Position numbers and translations under genes: made by a program. The notes below the pieces were generated by a model, which saw nothing but the letters and a program-made list of their open reading frames with translations, was not told the DNA's origin and ran no database searches. Of a stretch of 64,000 bases of DNA, positions 1 through 7,033 are shown one piece after another; position 1 is the stretch's first letter, and each line of letters begins with the position of its first letter. Source of the DNA: Flavobacterium panacagri (lineage in GTDB: Bacteria > Bacteroidota > Bacteroidia > Flavobacteriales > Flavobacteriaceae); the NCBI RefSeq assembly GCF_030378165.1, contig NZ_CP119766.1:3038001-3102000 (forward strand), read 5' to 3'.

Positions 1-1455
1 AAAAATAGAATCAGATAATTCGTTTACGATTTCAGAATCGCCATACGTTTTGCTGTAATCAAAGAAAATGAACGACAGTAAAACTTCATTTTTACCAGGA
101 TTGGTGATCCAGTGATGCACCTGAGCTTTCCAGTCGTCAAGGCTCATACACCATTTTGGACTCGACGCCATCATATCGGCCGGGCAGTAATCGTAGCCAA
201 TTTCAAAAAGACCTTTATTAACAAGTCCGGCAAATTTTAGGAAATAGATTCTGGTTTCATCCCTAAAAACTTCGTTTACATTTTCATATACAATAGCATT
301 ATCCTGATCGGTGTGAAGCATTTGTTCACCACGTCCCTGACTTCCAAGTGCCAGCCAGGCAAATTTTACAGGAGGCGGACTGCTCATTTTTTCGATACAA
401 ATTTCGATAACGCGAGTTGTACAGGCTTCATTCAGTTCAGTAATGATTTTAGTAATCAAAGTCATTGGAATATTTTGATCGAGATAACCCTGAAGCAACT
501 GCATGATTTGGTTGCGAATCGGCTTTATTTCCTTAATTTTTTTGGTACGTTTTAACGCTTTTATCAAAACGGCAGGATTGTTTCCAAGCGCCACCATAAC
601 GTCATGCTTCGATAAAATTCCGACTGCTTTGGTATTTACCGTTCCGTCTTTCGTTAAACATAAATGACTGATATTACTTTTCATCATCGCCATTTGTGCT
701 TCGGTAACCGTCATTTTTTTAGGATATGTAATTACCGGTTTTGTCATTATCGTTTCGGCAGTCGTCGTAATCGGAAAATCGCCGGTAACAATTTTATTTC
801 GAAGATCTTTATCGGTCAAAATACCAATCGGAAGCATTTCATCTACAATCAAAATCGCTCCAACTTTCTTTTTACTCATAATCTTAGCAATTTCCTTAAC
901 TGTTGTTGAAGGACTGCAGGTTACGATTTTTTTAGAATATTTTATCGGCGTTAAATCAAAGGAATGATTGTTAGAATGCAGATTTTCATTCAACAGATCA
1001 TCACCATATAATTTGTCTTTATGAATATCAGAATACGGATTTCGCGTATTAGAAGCATAACTTTCAATCAGGAAATTACCAACATTTCGGTTTTCCAATG
1101 CGTAAGGTTTAAAAACAGCAATCGGAATAGCGTATAAAATACTTTCTTCATGCGCTACCGCTTCCATAATATAGTTTTCCTGCGCTAAAAGCGGGCGAAG
1201 CCCAAAAATATCGCCTTCATCACACATATCCAGAACGGTATTTTTAGTGCTTTTTTTCAAAGCAACTGCACCTTTATGTACCACATAAAACGAATCGTGT
1301 GTTTTATCGTTTTCAGCAAAAATTACCGAATCTTTTTCTTTATATATAATTGAAATCTGTTCAGACAGCTTTTCTAAATCTTTCTGATGCAAAAAATTAA
1401 ACGGCGGATATCCTTTTAAAAAGTCAGCAACTCTCTGCGAAATGGTATTTTTCAT
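1..1455 (-). CDS. DUF294-type nucleotidyltransferase with cNMP-binding and CBS domains (partial)
   Basis: Read leftwards from an ATG at 1453-1455; the frame stays open to base 1, so about 485 residues are visible and the C-terminus lies outside the window. In order there is a cyclic-nucleotide-binding-like domain (about residues 10-130, with GDIFGLRPLL), a pair of CBS motifs (about 165-290, with KKKVGAILIVDE and SNISHLCLT) and the beginning of a DUF294 putative nucleotidyltransferase domain (LGSQGRGEQMLHTDQDN near residue 370). The GSxGRxE...DxD pattern is that of GlnD-type nucleotidyltransferases. The likely role is cytoplasmic signal-dependent nucleotidyl transfer; the substrate is unknown. 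The domain order is clear; the function is inferred from the family. Confidence 0.88.
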   Translation of the reverse strand, partial: MKNTISQRVADFLKGYPPFNFLHQKDLEKLSEQISIIYKEKDSVIFAENDKTHDSFYVVHKGAVALKKSTKNTVLDMCDEGDIFGLRPLLAQENYIMEAVAHEESILYAIPIAVFKPYALENRNVGNFLIESYASNTRNPYSDIHKDKLYGDDLLNENLHSNNHSFDLTPIKYSKKIVTCSPSTTVKEIAKIMSKKKVGAILIVDEMLPIGILTDKDLRNKIVTGDFPITTTAETIMTKPVITYPKKMTVTEAQMAMMKSNISHLCLTKDGTVNTKAVGILSKHDVMVALGNNPAVLIKALKRTKKIKEIKPIRNQIMQLLQGYLDQNIPMTLITKIITELNEACTTRVIEICIEKMSSPPPVKFAWLALGSQGRGEQMLHTDQDNAIVYENVNEVFRDETRIYFLKFAGLVNKGLFEIGYDYCPADMMASSPKWCMSLDDWKAQVHHWITNPGKNEVLLSFIFFDYSKTYGDSEIVNELSDSIF

Positions 1456-1520
1456 GTGGCTAGATTAAAGTCCTAAAGTACTATTTAAAATAGAAATGTA
1501 AAAGAAACACATTATAATAA

Positions 1521-1585
1521 TTTGCCACAAAGGCACAAAGTCCCAAAGAAATAAATCCTTGGCGTCTTTGTGCCTTTGTGGCAAA
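1521..1585. terminator. Long hairpin, probable terminator
   Basis: Perfect 20-bp arms at 1521-1540 and 1566-1585 around a 25-nt loop, built from the repeated word CACAAAG and ending in a run of A on the plus strand (T on the other). It lies just after the lipoprotein gene at 1601-1972, which reads leftwards, and fits a terminator for it. It belongs to the set of word-built inverted repeats discussed in the findings. Confidence 0.65.
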
Positions 1586-1600
1586 AAAAACTTATATAAT

Positions 1601-1972
1601 TTAATAGACTCTATGAACAGTACCGCGTTGCTTTTCTTCAGAGCCAACCAAGCCAAATTCAAAAGTATAAGAATCTTTAGAAGTCGTTAAAATCTTCATG
1701 CTGATAGCTTTTTCTTCCGCCATGTTTTTTGGATGTTTTTTCTGTAGCACATATTCGCAATCACTTACCCAGCGAATGGTTGCTGTATCTGTTTTCCCTT
1801 CAAAAGTTTCGATTTCAATATCCTCTTTGCGTTCAAAAAAAGTCGTTTTTTTAACGCCGTTTACTTCTGTTTCAAATTTGAATTTTCCGGTTTTAAAATC
1901 TTTGCAGTTGTGTTCTGTATTATAGCATGAAACTAAAGTTAGAACAGGAAATAAGAATAGTATTTTTTTCAT
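1601..1972 (-). CDS. Small conserved lipoprotein
   Basis: A 123-residue protein that starts with a lipoprotein signal (MKKILFLFPVLTLVSCYN; lipobox LVSC, Cys16), so the mature protein is probably membrane-anchored. The rest is a small beta-rich polar domain (KTGKFKFETEVNGVKKTTFF; TIRWVSDCEYVLQ). No enzyme motif is visible. From memory, close flavobacterial homologues are sometimes labelled DNA topoisomerase IV in databases; nothing in this sequence supports that, because the protein is far too short and has a lipobox. The gene stands alone: a hairpin follows it and a repeat element precedes it. Confidence 0.8.
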   Translation of the reverse strand: MKKILFLFPVLTLVSCYNTEHNCKDFKTGKFKFETEVNGVKKTTFFERKEDIEIETFEGKTDTATIRWVSDCEYVLQKKHPKNMAEEKAISMKILTTSKDSYTFEFGLVGSEEKQRGTVHRVY

Positions 1973-1984
1973 TTTAATTAAGTT

Positions 1985-2090
1985 GTTTTTTAGGAGCTAA
2001 TCCCGCTTTCCATTTTAATCTTTTTATTTTTAAAGAAAAAATAAAAAGGATTTCCATTGCAATCGGGGCTAGGGCATTAGGATAACAAGA
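1985..2090. repeat. Compound intergenic inverted repeat element
   Basis: Lies between two genes that both read leftwards. The core has 12-bp perfect arms (CTTTTTATTTTT at 2020-2031 and its complement at 2037-2048). The flanks GGAGCTAATCCCGC (left) and AATCGGGGCTAG (right) are partly complementary. On the minus strand it reads CTAGCCCCGAT...AGCGGGATTAGCTCC, which resembles an element I remember recurring between genes in Flavobacterium. The recurrence is from memory and not checked. Confidence 0.5.
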
Positions 2091-2107
2091 AACACTTGTA
2101 TTATAAT

Positions 2108-2572
2108 CTAGACTTTTTGAATATAAAATTCTTTGAGTTTTTTAGATTCTTTCACTTCTTCTCTCATTTCCTCTTTAGATTCGCTTTTTGAAGCTTTTGG
2201 CCAAATATGAAAACCTCCTTTTGTCATTGCTAGAGCTTGTTGAAAAATGTTTGGCGAAAAATCAGCAAAAAAACTCAAGTCTTCAGGATTATCCCAAAGC
2301 CCCCAAATGCCGTTTTCGTCTATATCTCCAGCATAATTAATGATATGTGTTGGATAAGTTTTGACCATTTTCAGTTTAAATTGTTCCAAATTATAAGAAC
2401 CGTTCCATCGAAATGAGTCCACATCATCAATTCCGGAACCGGTAATAATTGAATTCGCAAAACTTAATTCAATAGACATTTTATGTTGTGAAGGTGAATT
2501 AGAGTAACAATAAAATCCTTCCCATTCGCCACTAGGCAGAAAATGATGCGTTTCGTTATCTTTTGATTTCAT
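2108..2572 (-). CDS. Hypothetical protein, 154 aa
   Basis: Not recognised. A soluble protein with no signal peptide or membrane segment. The N-terminal 115 residues look beta-rich with many aromatics (GEWEGFYCYSNSPSQHKM, FRWNGSYNLEQFKLKM, GIWGLWDNPEDLSFFADF). The C-terminal 35 residues are a Lys/Glu-rich stretch likely to be helical (SESKEEMREEVKESKK). It starts 10 bp after the stop of the DinB-like gene at 2582-3157 and reads the same way, so the two are probably co-transcribed. Confidence 0.75.
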   Translation of the reverse strand: MKSKDNETHHFLPSGEWEGFYCYSNSPSQHKMSIELSFANSIITGSGIDDVDSFRWNGSYNLEQFKLKMVKTYPTHIINYAGDIDENGIWGLWDNPEDLSFFADFSPNIFQQALAMTKGGFHIWPKASKSESKEEMREEVKESKKLKEFYIQKV

Positions 2573-2581
2573 GTTTGGGGA

Positions 2582-3157
2582 TTATTTCAATCTTTTTAAT
2601 TCCTCATCGGTAAAGTTCTTGATTTCTTTTTCTTTGGCAAACTTTTCAGCATTATAATTTCCGGATTTATTCTTCGGAATCGATAAACTATTCCATTCGC
2701 TGTTTTTTAATTGTTTGGCATAAAAAACAATCTGACCAAGATGATACGGATAATGTGCCAATTGACGATTGATGGCTTCAATTACCGTATGACCTTCATT
2801 TCGAATATAAATAATTTCCGAAAGCTGTTCGGGTTTTAAACTTTCTAAAGCATTTTCGAGACAATTCCAACCTTTGTTCCAGACTTCCAGAACTTCTTCT
2901 TTAGATTGTAAATCGTTTTCAAATTCGGCATCGCGGTTTCGCCATTCTTTTTCACCGTCAGAAGTTAAGAAATTCGTCCATCGCGATAGCATATTGCCAG
3001 AAATGTGTTTTATAATGGTTGCAATGCTGTTGGTATCATCATTAAACGAAACAAAAAGCTGTGAAGGCTCAAGCTGATCAATCGCTTTTTCACCAAGCAT
3101 TTTATAATACAAAAATTGCTTTTTGGCACTTTCTAAATAAGATTCATCCGTTTTCAT
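2582..3157 (-). CDS. DinB-like protein, DUF1572 type
   Basis: A 191-residue helical protein with the DinB/YfiT four-helix-bundle signature: an early helix, the metal-site region TIIKHISGNMLSRW (about residues 47-60) and a late INRQLAHYPYHLGQIVFYAKQL (about 133-154), whose His residues match the metal ligands of this superfamily. DUF1572 members are uncharacterised; some DinB relatives are metal-dependent thiol transferases. Its start lies 18 bp past the end of the HxlR regulator at 3175-3519, so regulator, DinB-like and 154-aa genes look like one leftward transcript. Confidence 0.85.
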   Translation of the reverse strand: MKTDESYLESAKKQFLYYKMLGEKAIDQLEPSQLFVSFNDDTNSIATIIKHISGNMLSRWTNFLTSDGEKEWRNRDAEFENDLQSKEEVLEVWNKGWNCLENALESLKPEQLSEIIYIRNEGHTVIEAINRQLAHYPYHLGQIVFYAKQLKNSEWNSLSIPKNKSGNYNAEKFAKEKEIKNFTDEELKRLK

Positions 3158-3174
3158 GGTGCAAAGATTTTGGA

Positions 3175-3519
3175 TTATAGCTCAACTTTATTTTCAGAAA
3201 TCAATATTTTCCCCCAATCGTTTAGTTTCCAGAGAATTTCTACTAATTGTTTTCCTGTTTCGGTCAGAGAATATTCAACTCGTGGCGGAAGTTCATTAAA
3301 AGATTGTTTTATCAATATGCCATCTTCGACCATTTCGCTTAATTGCTGGTTTAAAACCCGTCGATCGACTTTTGCAATGCCTTTTAAAAATTCGCTTGGT
3401 CTTTTTTTACCTTCATTAATCTGCCATACAATAGGAATTTTCCATTTTCCGCTAATGGTGTTTACAGCAATTTCTAATGGACAAATTTTATTTTCAGTAC
3501 TTCGTTCCTTTGTTTGCAT
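3175..3519 (-). CDS. HxlR-family transcriptional regulator
   Basis: A 114-residue winged-helix regulator: CPLEIAVNTISGKWKIPIVWQI (residues 13-34), RPSEFLKGIAKVDRRVLNQQLSEM (HTH and recognition helix) and YSLTETGKQL in the wing are the HxlR/MarR-like signature. In this family the N-terminal Cys (Cys13 here) can sense aldehydes, quinones or disulfide stress; whether it does so here is inference. First gene of the leftward cluster 3519 to 2108, so it probably regulates itself and the DinB-like gene. Confidence 0.92.
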   Translation of the reverse strand: MQTKERSTENKICPLEIAVNTISGKWKIPIVWQINEGKKRPSEFLKGIAKVDRRVLNQQLSEMVEDGILIKQSFNELPPRVEYSLTETGKQLVEILWKLNDWGKILISENKVEL

Positions 3520-3649
3520 AAAATTGACTTTTATATCCCTATGGGATAAAAATATGCGGTATTGCCAGTGTTATCAAGCTTTCCGATATTTACAAAAATA
3601 ATCAAAATTTTAAGGATAATAGAGGATTGATTGTGTCAAATTAAAAACT

Positions 3650-4453
3650 ATGAACGAAATAAAACGTAAAGGAGCGCGATCGACAAAAGATATTCCGACT
3701 TCAGTTTTAGAACAGCTAAATAAAGGTGAAATCGAAACAGCCAATCTGGTTGAATGGCTTGCTGTGAATCAAACTAAACTTTTAGAAAATGTTTTGAAAG
3801 AGTCTGACCGAATGGACTATCTGGAACCTATTTTAACAGATATCAGAAATTTGAAAAAACAAACCGTAAATACTATAAATGAAGCAATAGGAACAGGAAT
3901 ACTGACCGAATCAATTCTTAATAAGGATACTGAGATACTTTCGATAATCTCGAAACATAAATCGGATTTGGTTCGATGTTGGTCTGCTTATACAATTGGA
4001 AAAAAAGAAGAGTTGACAATTGAAGAAATGTTACAGCAAATTCAGTTTCTGTCAGCCGATAAACATTTTGGTGTCAGAGAAATTTCATGGCTGGCAATTC
4101 GCTCCAGTATTATAAAGAATTTAGAGGAAAGCCTTGAAATATTATTAAGTTGGACTTCCAGTGAAGATGAAAATATCAGACGTTTTGCAACTGAATCAAT
4201 AAGACCGAGAGGAGTTTGGTGCGAACATATTGAACAATTGAAAAAAGAACCGGAATTAGGTTTAAAGATTTTAAACGCCTTAAAGTCTGATTCTTCTAAA
4301 TATGTGCAGGATAGTGTAGGGAACTGGCTTAATGATACCAGTAAAACAAGACCCGATTTTGTAAAGGATTTAAGTGAAAAATGGAAAACCGAAAGTCCGA
4401 CAAAAGAAACGCTCTACATTATTAAAAAAGCATTGCGGACAATTGAGAAATAA
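3650..4453 (+). CDS. AlkC/AlkD-like HEAT-repeat protein
   Basis: A 267-residue all-helical protein. The segment EDENIRRFATESIRPRGVW (about residues 172-190) followed by LKILNALKSDSSKYVQDSV and WLNDTSKTRPDFVKDL resembles the core of the HEAT-like DNA-alkylation-repair glycosylases (AlkC/AlkD superfamily), where a similar RRxxSExxRP and VxxSVxNxLND pattern occurs. The family excises N3- and N7-alkylpurines. The protein is shorter than AlkC enzymes that carry an added C-terminal domain, and the catalytic residues cannot be assigned by eye. A monocistronic gene ending in a convergent hairpin. Family membership fairly likely, activity uncertain. Confidence 0.7.
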   Translation: MNEIKRKGARSTKDIPTSVLEQLNKGEIETANLVEWLAVNQTKLLENVLKESDRMDYLEPILTDIRNLKKQTVNTINEAIGTGILTESILNKDTEILSIISKHKSDLVRCWSAYTIGKKEELTIEEMLQQIQFLSADKHFGVREISWLAIRSSIIKNLEESLEILLSWTSSEDENIRRFATESIRPRGVWCEHIEQLKKEPELGLKILNALKSDSSKYVQDSVGNWLNDTSKTRPDFVKDLSEKWKTESPTKETLYIIKKALRTIEK

Positions 4454-4457
4454 GTTT

Positions 4458-4513
4458 TTAAGCCACGAATTCAAGAATTATTTTTAGATAAAATTCGTGA
4501 ATTCGTGGCTTAA
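4458..4513. terminator. Bidirectional terminator hairpin between convergent genes
   Basis: Arms of 22 bp (4458-4479 and 4492-4513) with one mismatch, built from the word CACGAATTC, flanked by T and A runs on the two sides. It lies exactly between the HEAT-repeat gene (plus) and the pentapeptide gene (minus), so it can end transcription from both sides. Confidence 0.75.
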
Positions 4514-4518
4514 AAAAA

Positions 4519-5091
4519 CTATACAATTTTAATGTCATATTTATCCAAAAGCCCAACAATTCCCTCTGTAGAAAATTGCGCTTTTTTCATCGGATTGAAT
4601 TCGGGATCAATTTTGTAATTATACGCCGTTTTGAAATTGACTCCGGCTAGTTGTGTTTCGTTAAAAATAGCACCATCAAGATCGCAATTGTCAAAAAGAG
4701 AACTCGTTAAGTTGGTTCCAATAAAAGTGACTTCTCTTACCGAAGAATTGATAAACTTGGTTTTAGGCATTTTTTTATTCGAAAACAAAGCATAATCCAA
4801 AGCACAATCTTCAAAATAAACCTGAAATAAGAAATCGTCACATTCATTAAAAGCGATTCCAAGAAGTTTGCAGTTTTTAAAAGTAACATTCTTTAAACTC
4901 GTTCCTGCTAAACTTGTCATAGACAAATTACAGTCGATAAATTCGCAGTCTAAAAAAGTGTTGGAACCAAAATTACTGCTCGAAAAATCACAGTTTTTAA
5001 ACACACAATCTTCAAACTCCCGATTGTTTATTTTTTTGTCGATGTAAACAACTTTCTCGAATGTTTTCTGAATGTGAATTAGACTTTCCAT
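4519..5091 (-). CDS. Pentapeptide-repeat protein
   Basis: A 190-residue protein whose central part (about 25-155) is a run of five-residue repeats of the A(D/N)LxF type, seen as FEDCVFKNCDFSSSNF, FLDCEFIDCNL and LFDNCDLDGAIF; such sequences fold into a right-handed quadrilateral beta-helix. Some family members (Qnr, MfpA) mimic DNA and bind gyrase; most are of unknown function. The C-terminal tail (DPEFNPMKKAQFS, then a short helix) is not repeat. Its ATG lies inside the end of the upstream ParE-type toxin gene (13-bp overlap, 5079-5091), so the two are probably translationally coupled. Confidence 0.9.
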   Translation of the reverse strand: MESLIHIQKTFEKVVYIDKKINNREFEDCVFKNCDFSSSNFGSNTFLDCEFIDCNLSMTSLAGTSLKNVTFKNCKLLGIAFNECDDFLFQVYFEDCALDYALFSNKKMPKTKFINSSVREVTFIGTNLTSSLFDNCDLDGAIFNETQLAGVNFKTAYNYKIDPEFNPMKKAQFSTEGIVGLLDKYDIKIV

Positions 5092-5393
5092 GAATATTTT
5101 TTAGGTTTTTGTGCATTGTGACGAACTCGAAGTATGTAGATACTTTCTTTCGTTATTTGATAAGAAACAGCATAATCGTAAACAGAATAAACTCTAAAAC
5201 TCCCATCATTATTGGTTTTTTGTTTATCAAGTTTATAGATTTCAGGTTGTGTTTTTAGTATTTCAGTACTATCAAAAATAGTATTGACCACTTTGTCAGC
5301 AATAGTGAGGGATTTGCTTTCAAAGAAAATGTAAAAATGAATGTCTTCTAACTGGTTTAAAGCATTGCTTGACCAAATTATTTCCTTCCCCAT
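5079..5393 (-). CDS. RelE/ParE-family toxin
   Basis: A 104-residue basic protein with the RelE/ParE fold signature: WSSNALNQLEDIHFYI at the N-terminus, then RVYSVYDYAVSYQIT and IYILRVRHNAQKPKKY in the C-terminal strands. RelE members cut mRNA at the ribosome; ParE members poison DNA gyrase. The N-terminal helix pattern looks more ParE-like, but this cannot be settled by eye. It overlaps its antitoxin gene by 16 bp and the downstream pentapeptide gene by 13 bp. Confidence 0.85.
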   Translation of the reverse strand: MGKEIIWSSNALNQLEDIHFYIFFESKSLTIADKVVNTIFDSTEILKTQPEIYKLDKQKTNNDGSFRVYSVYDYAVSYQITKESIYILRVRHNAQKPKKYSWKV

Positions 5394-5608
5394 TTTTTTG
5401 CAATTTCTTTAGCTTCATCTTCGGTATAAAAATTGCCTTTTTTTATATTATCTAAGGCACTTTCAATATCCATATTATAAGATGCATCTGAATCAATTGT
5501 GGTATTATTTATTGATTGTAAAAGATGCTTTAGTTTTTCAACAAAAGAAGGATCTTTTACTTTATCAATTTCTTGATGAATCCAGTTTATTTCTGCTTGT
5601 ATATCCAT
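5378..5608 (-). CDS. Antitoxin of the RelE/ParE pair
   Basis: A 76-residue acidic, helical protein directly upstream of the toxin gene and overlapping it by 16 bp, the usual antitoxin-first order. The N-terminal helix IQAEINWIHQEIDKVKDPSFVEKL is followed by a Ser/Thr-rich linker and the C-terminal motif FYTEDEAKEIAKKWGR, typical of small Bacteroidota antitoxins that wrap the toxin. No clear DNA-binding motif is visible. The assignment depends mainly on context. Confidence 0.78.
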   Translation of the reverse strand: MDIQAEINWIHQEIDKVKDPSFVEKLKHLLQSINNTTIDSDASYNMDIESALDNIKKGNFYTEDEAKEIAKKWGRK

Positions 5609-5635
5609 AACAAAGAATTTTAGTAAAGATACAAA

Positions 5636-5857
5636 TTAGTCATTAAATATACCTTTCATAATAATTTTCAATCCCAAAAAGATTAAAAACATTGAGCTAA
5701 GGCAAGCCACAATTCCAATTCCTAAAACAAGGTAATGCCAATTCGTATGCTGATTCATAAAAGCATTATAAATCATTGATGGCCCCAAAAACATCAAAGG
5801 CAGAGCGCCCGTTAGATATTTAACTCCTTTTCGTAGTAATTCTTTATTTGTTGCCAT
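5636..5857 (-). CDS. Small two-helix membrane protein
   Basis: A 73-residue protein with two hydrophobic helices (LTGALPLMFLGPSMIYNAF and YLVLGIGIVACLSSMFLIFLGL), a basic N-terminus and a polar link (NQHTNWH). It resembles the small uncharacterised DUF-type membrane proteins common in Flavobacteriia. It ends 27 bp before the antitoxin start and reads the same way, so it may share a promoter with the toxin-antitoxin genes. Confidence 0.78.
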   Translation of the reverse strand: MATNKELLRKGVKYLTGALPLMFLGPSMIYNAFMNQHTNWHYLVLGIGIVACLSSMFLIFLGLKIIMKGIFND

Positions 5858-5864
5858 GTTTTTA

Positions 5865-6031
5865 GTTTCAGGTTTCAGGTTTTTTTAGTTTCAAGTTGCT
5901 GGACTTGTATTTAACCGCAAAGTTCGCAAAGTTTTTTTACATTGAAAACTTTAAATAAAACACAAAGTTCGCAAAGCTTAAGAAAAAACATTGCGAACCT
6001 TGCGTAAATCTTGGCGAACCTTGCGGTTAAA
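5865..6031. repeat. Nested inverted repeats built from short words
   Basis: Two kinds of word repeat fill the gap between murQ and the small membrane gene. GTTTCAGG occurs twice in tandem at 5865-5882. The words CGCAAAG and GTTCGCAAAG occur at 5910-5931 and again near 5950-5967; their complements lie near 5990-6005 and at 6010-6031. The outer arms are 22 bp with three mismatches. It lies downstream of murQ and could serve as terminator or processing site. Confidence 0.6.
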
Positions 6032-6051
6032 CTACCAAGTAGTAAAATTCT

Positions 6052-6864
6052 TTACTTATTATAATTATCAACAGCATTTCTCACGCTGCCATATTTTTTT
6101 AATAATTCTGAAGCTTCCTCGTAAGAAACGGGAATTTCATCCATAATCATTTTTACACCACGGTCAACCAGTTTGATATTGCTTAACTGCATATCGACCA
6201 TTTTGTTTCCTCTCACTTTTCCAAGCTGAATCATGGCAGCGGTTGAAATCATATTTAGAACTAGTTTCTGAGCTGTTCCTGCTTTCATTCTGGAACTTCC
6301 GGTAATAAATTCCGGGCCAACGACAACTTCAATAGGAAATTGAGCTGTTAAAGCCAACGGACTTCCTGCATTACAAGTAATACAACCCGTAATAATATTG
6401 TTTTGATTACAAGCTTCTAAACCGCTGATAACATAAGGAGTTGTTCCAGAAGCAGCAATTCCAATTACGACATCATTAGAATCAATATTATGATTTTGAA
6501 GATCGATCCAGGCATTTGTAGTACTGTCTTCTGCATTTTCTACTGCACGTCTTATGGCTGTATCTCCTCCCGCAATGATACCATTTACCAAATCAAACGG
6601 AACTCCAAACGTAGGAGGACATTCTGATGCGTCAACAACACCAAGTCGGCCCGAAGTTCCTGCACCTATATAGAATAATCGGCCTCCTAATTTTAATTTA
6701 GAGACGATCTGCGGAATTAAAGCTTCTATTTGTGGCAAAGCTTTTTCCACCGCATAAGGAACAGTTTTATCTTCTTGATTAATGTTTGATAACAATTCAT
6801 GAACAGACATTTTTTCTAAATGTTCATATTTTGAAGATTGTTCCGTAGTTTTCGTAAATGTCAT
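6052..6864 (-). CDS. murQ: N-acetylmuramic acid 6-phosphate etherase
   Basis: A 270-residue SIS-domain enzyme that cleaves the lactyl ether of MurNAc-6-phosphate, giving GlcNAc-6-phosphate and D-lactate in peptidoglycan recycling. IGAGTSGRLGVVDASECPPTF-type phosphosugar loop (about residues 66-86; the Glu of SECPP is the expected catalytic acid), RRAVENAEDS with the second conserved Glu, GIAASGTTPYVI, and GSSRMKAGTAQKL with the binding Arg/Lys. The frame extends upstream to a TTG at 6888, but the ATG at 6864 (MTFTKTTEQSSKYEHL) is the better start. No transporter or anhydromuramic kinase gene adjoins it here. Cytoplasmic. Confidence 0.95.
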   Translation of the reverse strand: MTFTKTTEQSSKYEHLEKMSVHELLSNINQEDKTVPYAVEKALPQIEALIPQIVSKLKLGGRLFYIGAGTSGRLGVVDASECPPTFGVPFDLVNGIIAGGDTAIRRAVENAEDSTTNAWIDLQNHNIDSNDVVIGIAASGTTPYVISGLEACNQNNIITGCITCNAGSPLALTAQFPIEVVVGPEFITGSSRMKAGTAQKLVLNMISTAAMIQLGKVRGNKMVDMQLSNIKLVDRGVKMIMDEIPVSYEEASELLKKYGSVRNAVDNYNK

Positions 6865-6983
6865 TTTATCATTATTTAGACTCGCCAAAATTAATATATT
6901 TTATCCCAATCTTGCAAAGTTCAAAGGTTTATAATCTTCATTTTATTTGTTTTTTTGTTATTAGAGACGATTTTTTATAGCCA

Positions 6984-7012
6984 TTGTTACACCGGCTAAA
7001 ATATTATATTTG
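6984..7012 (+). promoter_or_regulatory. Bacteroidota-type promoter of the first AraC gene
   Basis: TTG at 6984-6986, an 18-nt spacer, then TATATTTG at 7005-7012, matching the Flavobacterium consensus TTG-N17-23-TAnnTTTG. The expected start of transcription is about 15 nt before the ATG at 7034. Confidence 0.6.
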
Positions 7013-7033
7013 TTTATTATTTTAACTAAATAA

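Noticed and set aside
313-909. Two plus-strand open frames
   Set aside because: They are antisense to the DUF294/CBS gene, which has clear domains on the minus strand.
1465-1662. Open frame across the repeat between the CBS and lipoprotein genes
   Set aside because: It is made mostly by the inverted repeat and by the antisense of the lipoprotein gene end; no homology-like pattern is visible.
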